Assembly: GCF_000226315.1 (NCBI RefSeq)
Contig: NC_016026.1
Coordinates: 1 to 64,000 of the forward strand
Direction: 5' to 3'
Origin: Micavibrio aeruginosavorus ARL-13
GTDB taxonomy: Bacteria > Pseudomonadota > Alphaproteobacteria > Micavibrionales > Micavibrionaceae
Length of the DNA stretch: 64,000 nucleotides
Positions 61,432 to 64,000 of the stretch are shown piece after piece. The position numbers and the translations under genes are program-made. Numbering within the stretch: position 1 is the first letter of the stretch; each line of letters starts with the position of its first letter. The notes under the pieces are model-generated. The model was not told the DNA's origin. It saw nothing but the letters and a program-made list of their open reading frames with translations, and searched no databases.

Positions 61432-63027
61432 ATGATGATGGCTGTAAGCCGCGTCAAGAATCAGACGCTCTATCGCTGTGTCGGACTGGCCATCGCCCTG
61501 ATGGTTGCGATGCCGTCGCACGCCCGGGCAGATTGCGCGGTTCCACCGGGTGTTGCGGGCGAACTTGTCTGGTCGTCGGCGGCCAGTGCCCCGTCTTATT
61601 GCAATGGTACGGATTGGGTCACCTTTCCCAAAGAACAAAATCCGCTGTCATGGGCCAGCGCATCCCTTTCAACAACATTGAACAATCCGGCACCGGCGAC
61701 GGGTGACATTTTCGGTGTGGCCGTGTCGGCATCGGATGAATTTATCGTGATCGGTGCGCACCAGGATGATCCCGGCGGTGTGACCAATGCCGGGTCCGCG
61801 TATGTCCTGAATGCATCCACGGGGGCTTTGGTTTCAACCCTGAACAGCCCGACGCCAGCGGCGGAAGACTGGTTTGGGAATGCCGTTTCAATTTCGGGCG
61901 GCAAGGTTGCTGTTGCGGCGTACAAGGCGGACCCTGGCGGGATTTCTGTTGCGGGGTCGGCCTTTGTCTATGATGCGCAGACGGGCGCGCTTTTACAAAC
62001 ATTCCACAACCCCGAGCCCGCCGTCGATGATGGGTATGGCAATTCCCTATCGCTGTTTTCCGGGTTGCTGGCGGTGGGGACGCCGTATGACCATGCCGGG
62101 GCCTATTTTGGTGACGGCACAGTCTATGTCTTCGATGTCGAAAGCGGCGCGCAAATCACAAAAATCAGCAACCCCACACCCGATAACGCCGATTATTTCG
62201 GTGTTTTTGTCTCCGGCTCGGGGGATCGGCTTGCGATTGGTGCGCACCAGGATGATCCGGGCGGTGTGACCAATGCCGGGTCAGTCTATATCTACAATCC
62301 GCGCACGGGGGCCTTGCTGCAAACCATTTCCAATCCTGATCCTGTGGCCAATGATTTGTTTGGCATTAGCGTTTCTCTGCATAAGAATATTCTGGCCGTG
62401 GGTGCGCCTTATAAAAGTGCCGGCGGTATCAGCGGGGCCGGTGTGGCCTATGTGTTTAATGCACAGACGGGGGCCTTGCTGGCGCAATTGAATAACCCCA
62501 ATCCCGCGACCAACGACAATTTTGGATATTCTGTTTCCGTTCATGGCGCGCACGTTCTTGTGGGGGCGTATCAGGATACGTCCGGGGCGGTTCCCGGTGC
62601 CGGCGCGGCCTATATATTCGACGCTTATACCGGGAACCTGCTTGCAACGCTGGAAAACCCGGCTCCAACCAACGGTGATGGTTTCGGGATTTCCGTGTCG
62701 ATGACGCGGACCAAAGCCGTAATTGGCGCGTATCAGGACAGCCCCGGTGGCCTGACTGGTGCGGGGATTGCGTATGTTTTCCAATCTGGTGCGCCAGTAG
62801 GGCCCTGTGCGTCCCCGGCCGGGCAGGCGGGGGATCTGCTTTACAGTTCGTCCCTCAACGTCCTGCAATATTGCGATGGTACGGCGTGGTATGCCGCCGG
62901 ACCCTATGGGGACGGGGGTGCGGGATGTGCCGATCCTGTCGGTGGTGCGGGATCCTTGGTTTACAACAGTACGTATAACGTCCTGCAATATTGTGAAGGG
63001 GATCGCTGGGTCGCCATCGGGCCGTAA
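61432..63027 (+). CDS. Secreted beta-propeller-like protein with Cys modules
   Basis: A 531-residue exported protein. Signal peptide (VGLAIALMVAMPSHARA|D). Seven repeats of about 55 residues with the shape GDIFGVAVSASDEFIVIGAHQDDPGG...GSAYVLNASTGALV (written in pieces) resemble FG-GAP/integrin-alpha type beta-propeller blades; the repeated phrases are IGAHQDDPGG and NPxPATxDxFG. A module with two Cys (C...PxGxAGxLVYxSxxxxxxYCxGxxW) occurs once after the signal and twice at the end. Likely an extracellular or outer-membrane adhesin or sensor; ligand unknown. Start among three ATGs at 61432-61438. Confidence 0.82.
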   Translation: MMMAVSRVKNQTLYRCVGLAIALMVAMPSHARADCAVPPGVAGELVWSSAASAPSYCNGTDWVTFPKEQNPLSWASASLSTTLNNPAPATGDIFGVAVSASDEFIVIGAHQDDPGGVTNAGSAYVLNASTGALVSTLNSPTPAAEDWFGNAVSISGGKVAVAAYKADPGGISVAGSAFVYDAQTGALLQTFHNPEPAVDDGYGNSLSLFSGLLAVGTPYDHAGAYFGDGTVYVFDVESGAQITKISNPTPDNADYFGVFVSGSGDRLAIGAHQDDPGGVTNAGSVYIYNPRTGALLQTISNPDPVANDLFGISVSLHKNILAVGAPYKSAGGISGAGVAYVFNAQTGALLAQLNNPNPATNDNFGYSVSVHGAHVLVGAYQDTSGAVPGAGAAYIFDAYTGNLLATLENPAPTNGDGFGISVSMTRTKAVIGAYQDSPGGLTGAGIAYVFQSGAPVGPCASPAGQAGDLLYSSSLNVLQYCDGTAWYAAGPYGDGGAGCADPVGGAGSLVYNSTYNVLQYCEGDRWVAIGP

Positions 63028-63074
63028 GCGCCTTCCCTCTTGCCCCTGTGGTATTGCGCCATTAAGGTGGGCGC

Positions 63075-64000
63075 ATGCAAGCACACAGCCCTGAAAATCC
63101 GATGTCGCCCCCGTATCTCAACGGCCTGAATCCCCCGCAGCGCGAGGCGGTGGAAACGCTGGATGGTCCGGTTCTGGTTTTGGCCGGGGCGGGTACGGGC
63201 AAGACGCGGGCGCTGACCGCGCGGCTGGCGCATATTTTGATGACCGGGCGGGCTTATCCCAATCAAATTCTGGCTGTGACCTTCACCAACAAAGCCGCTG
63301 GTGAAATGCGTGAACGTGTCTCCGCTCTGCTGGGCGGGCAACCGGTTGAAGGGTGGTGGTTGGGCACGTTCCACGCCCTGGCCGCACGTATGCTGCGCCG
63401 TCATGCGGAACTGGTGGGTCTGACCAGCGCCTTTACCATCATTGATGACGATGACCAGGTGCGTTTGCTGAAGCAGTTGATGGAACAGGAAAACATCGAC
63501 ACCAAAAAATGGGCGCCACGCGCCATGATGGGCATCATCAGCCGGTGGAAAGATCGCGCGCGTCTGCCCTCCGACCTGCCCCCGCACGAAGGGGGAGAGG
63601 CCGCGGGCGGAAAACTGGTGCAGCTTTACGCGCAATATCAGGCCCGCTTGAAAGCCGTCAATGCCTGTGACTTCGGGGATTTGTTGTTGCACATGGTGTG
63701 CATTCTGCGTGACCCGAAACATGCCGATGTGCTGGCTGACTGGCAACGCCGTTTCCGTTACATCATGGTGGATGAATATCAGGACACGAACATCGCGCAA
63801 TATATGTGGCTGCGCCTGTTGGCGCAACGCGACGGCGCGGCGGCGAATATTTGCTGCGTCGGGGATGATGACCAATCCATTTATGGATGGCGCGGGGCCG
63901 AGGTGGGCAACATTCTGCGCTTTGAACAGGATTTTCCGGGCGCGAAAATCATTCGTCTTGAACAAAATTACCGCTCCACCGGACACATTCTGGCGGCCGC
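63075..64000 (+). CDS. uvrD: UvrD/PcrA-type DNA helicase (5' part only)
   Basis: An SF1 3'-5' helicase, cut off by the window end after 308 codons. The Walker A loop AGAGTGKT (residues 37-44), the TFTNKAAGEMRER motif Ia, the VDEYQDT Walker B and the GDDDQSIYGWRGA motif III are seen. It unwinds DNA in repair and removes RecA. AAGG is 7 bases before the ATG. Partial: the C-terminal domains lie outside. Confidence 0.93.
   Translation, partial: MQAHSPENPMSPPYLNGLNPPQREAVETLDGPVLVLAGAGTGKTRALTARLAHILMTGRAYPNQILAVTFTNKAAGEMRERVSALLGGQPVEGWWLGTFHALAARMLRRHAELVGLTSAFTIIDDDDQVRLLKQLMEQENIDTKKWAPRAMMGIISRWKDRARLPSDLPPHEGGEAAGGKLVQLYAQYQARLKAVNACDFGDLLLHMVCILRDPKHADVLADWQRRFRYIMVDEYQDTNIAQYMWLRLLAQRDGAAANICCVGDDDQSIYGWRGAEVGNILRFEQDFPGAKIIRLEQNYRSTGHILAA

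Noticed and set aside
1-64000. tRNA, rRNA, CRISPR array, insertion sequence or prophage
   Set aside because: I scanned the intergenic stretches for the T-loop consensus, regularly spaced repeats and transposase genes and saw none. Short palindromes between genes are dispersed and irregular, unlike CRISPR repeats.

Overview
The window is 64 kb of a G+C-rich alphaproteobacterial chromosome, almost certainly from the replication-origin-proximal arm. Three things support this: the conserved series hemE-hemH-hemJ-rho, mnmE, mnmG-rsmG-parA-parB and leuS-lptE-holA; three parS-type ParB sites lying inside mnmG and rsmG; and a perfect DnaA box in front of mnmG. The many lineage-specific small membrane proteins woven between these core genes suggest a deep or unusual branch (a Micavibrio- or Rhodospirillales-like organism is my guess, not proven). 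I saw no tRNA, rRNA, CRISPR array, insertion sequence or prophage.

Layout. 1-2.7 kb: haem operon. 2.7-5.1 kb: a small unknown gene and rho with a ~300-nt leader. 5.4-12.8 kb: an accessory block. It holds a minus-strand array of small proteins with two membrane helices and coiled coils, a membrane protein with a double-length DnaJ-type zinc finger but no J domain, a dienelactone hydrolase, and two more membrane proteins on the plus strand. 12.9-22.5 kb: a DUF6489-like gene, mnmE, a YbdG-like MscS channel, paired paralogous membrane proteins, mnmG, rsmG, parA, parB. 22.7-28.1 kb: a CPA1 antiporter, a TetR regulator and an AhpD-like gene sharing an operator motif, and an M32 carboxypeptidase. 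28.2-34.6 kb: envelope and replication genes (leuS, a secreted protein, lptE, holA, a DUF3576 lipoprotein). 35-39 kb: two paralogous porins, a Doc-type toxin-antitoxin pair, a YggS-family gene. 39-46.7 kb: small and envelope genes, an Smr protein, an M23 peptidase, and a RimK-like ligase with an acetyltransferase. 46.8-54.1 kb: a TerC-family protein, a candidate structured RNA, a GNAT, an HIT protein and a large hybrid sensor kinase. 54.3-57.8 kb: an A+T-rich orphan gene abutting comM, and a fused DUF433/DUF5615-like protein. 58-64 kb: an unknown protein, a LOG-family hydrolase, a diguanylate cyclase behind a CtrA-type box, a secreted beta-propeller protein, and the 5' part of a UvrD/PcrA helicase cut by the window edge.

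How it fits together. Core genes cover haem synthesis, tRNA wobble modification (MnmE/MnmG), transcription termination, chromosome segregation (ParABS) and LPS assembly. Accessory genes are dominated by envelope proteins and signalling (porins, hybrid kinase, c-di-GMP synthase, MscS). Short palindromic repeats of at least three families sit between many genes. Strong candidates for new biology are the tandem two-helix membrane protein array with its zinc-finger neighbour, the orphan gene fused translationally to comM, the fused DUF433/DUF5615-like protein and the secreted propeller.
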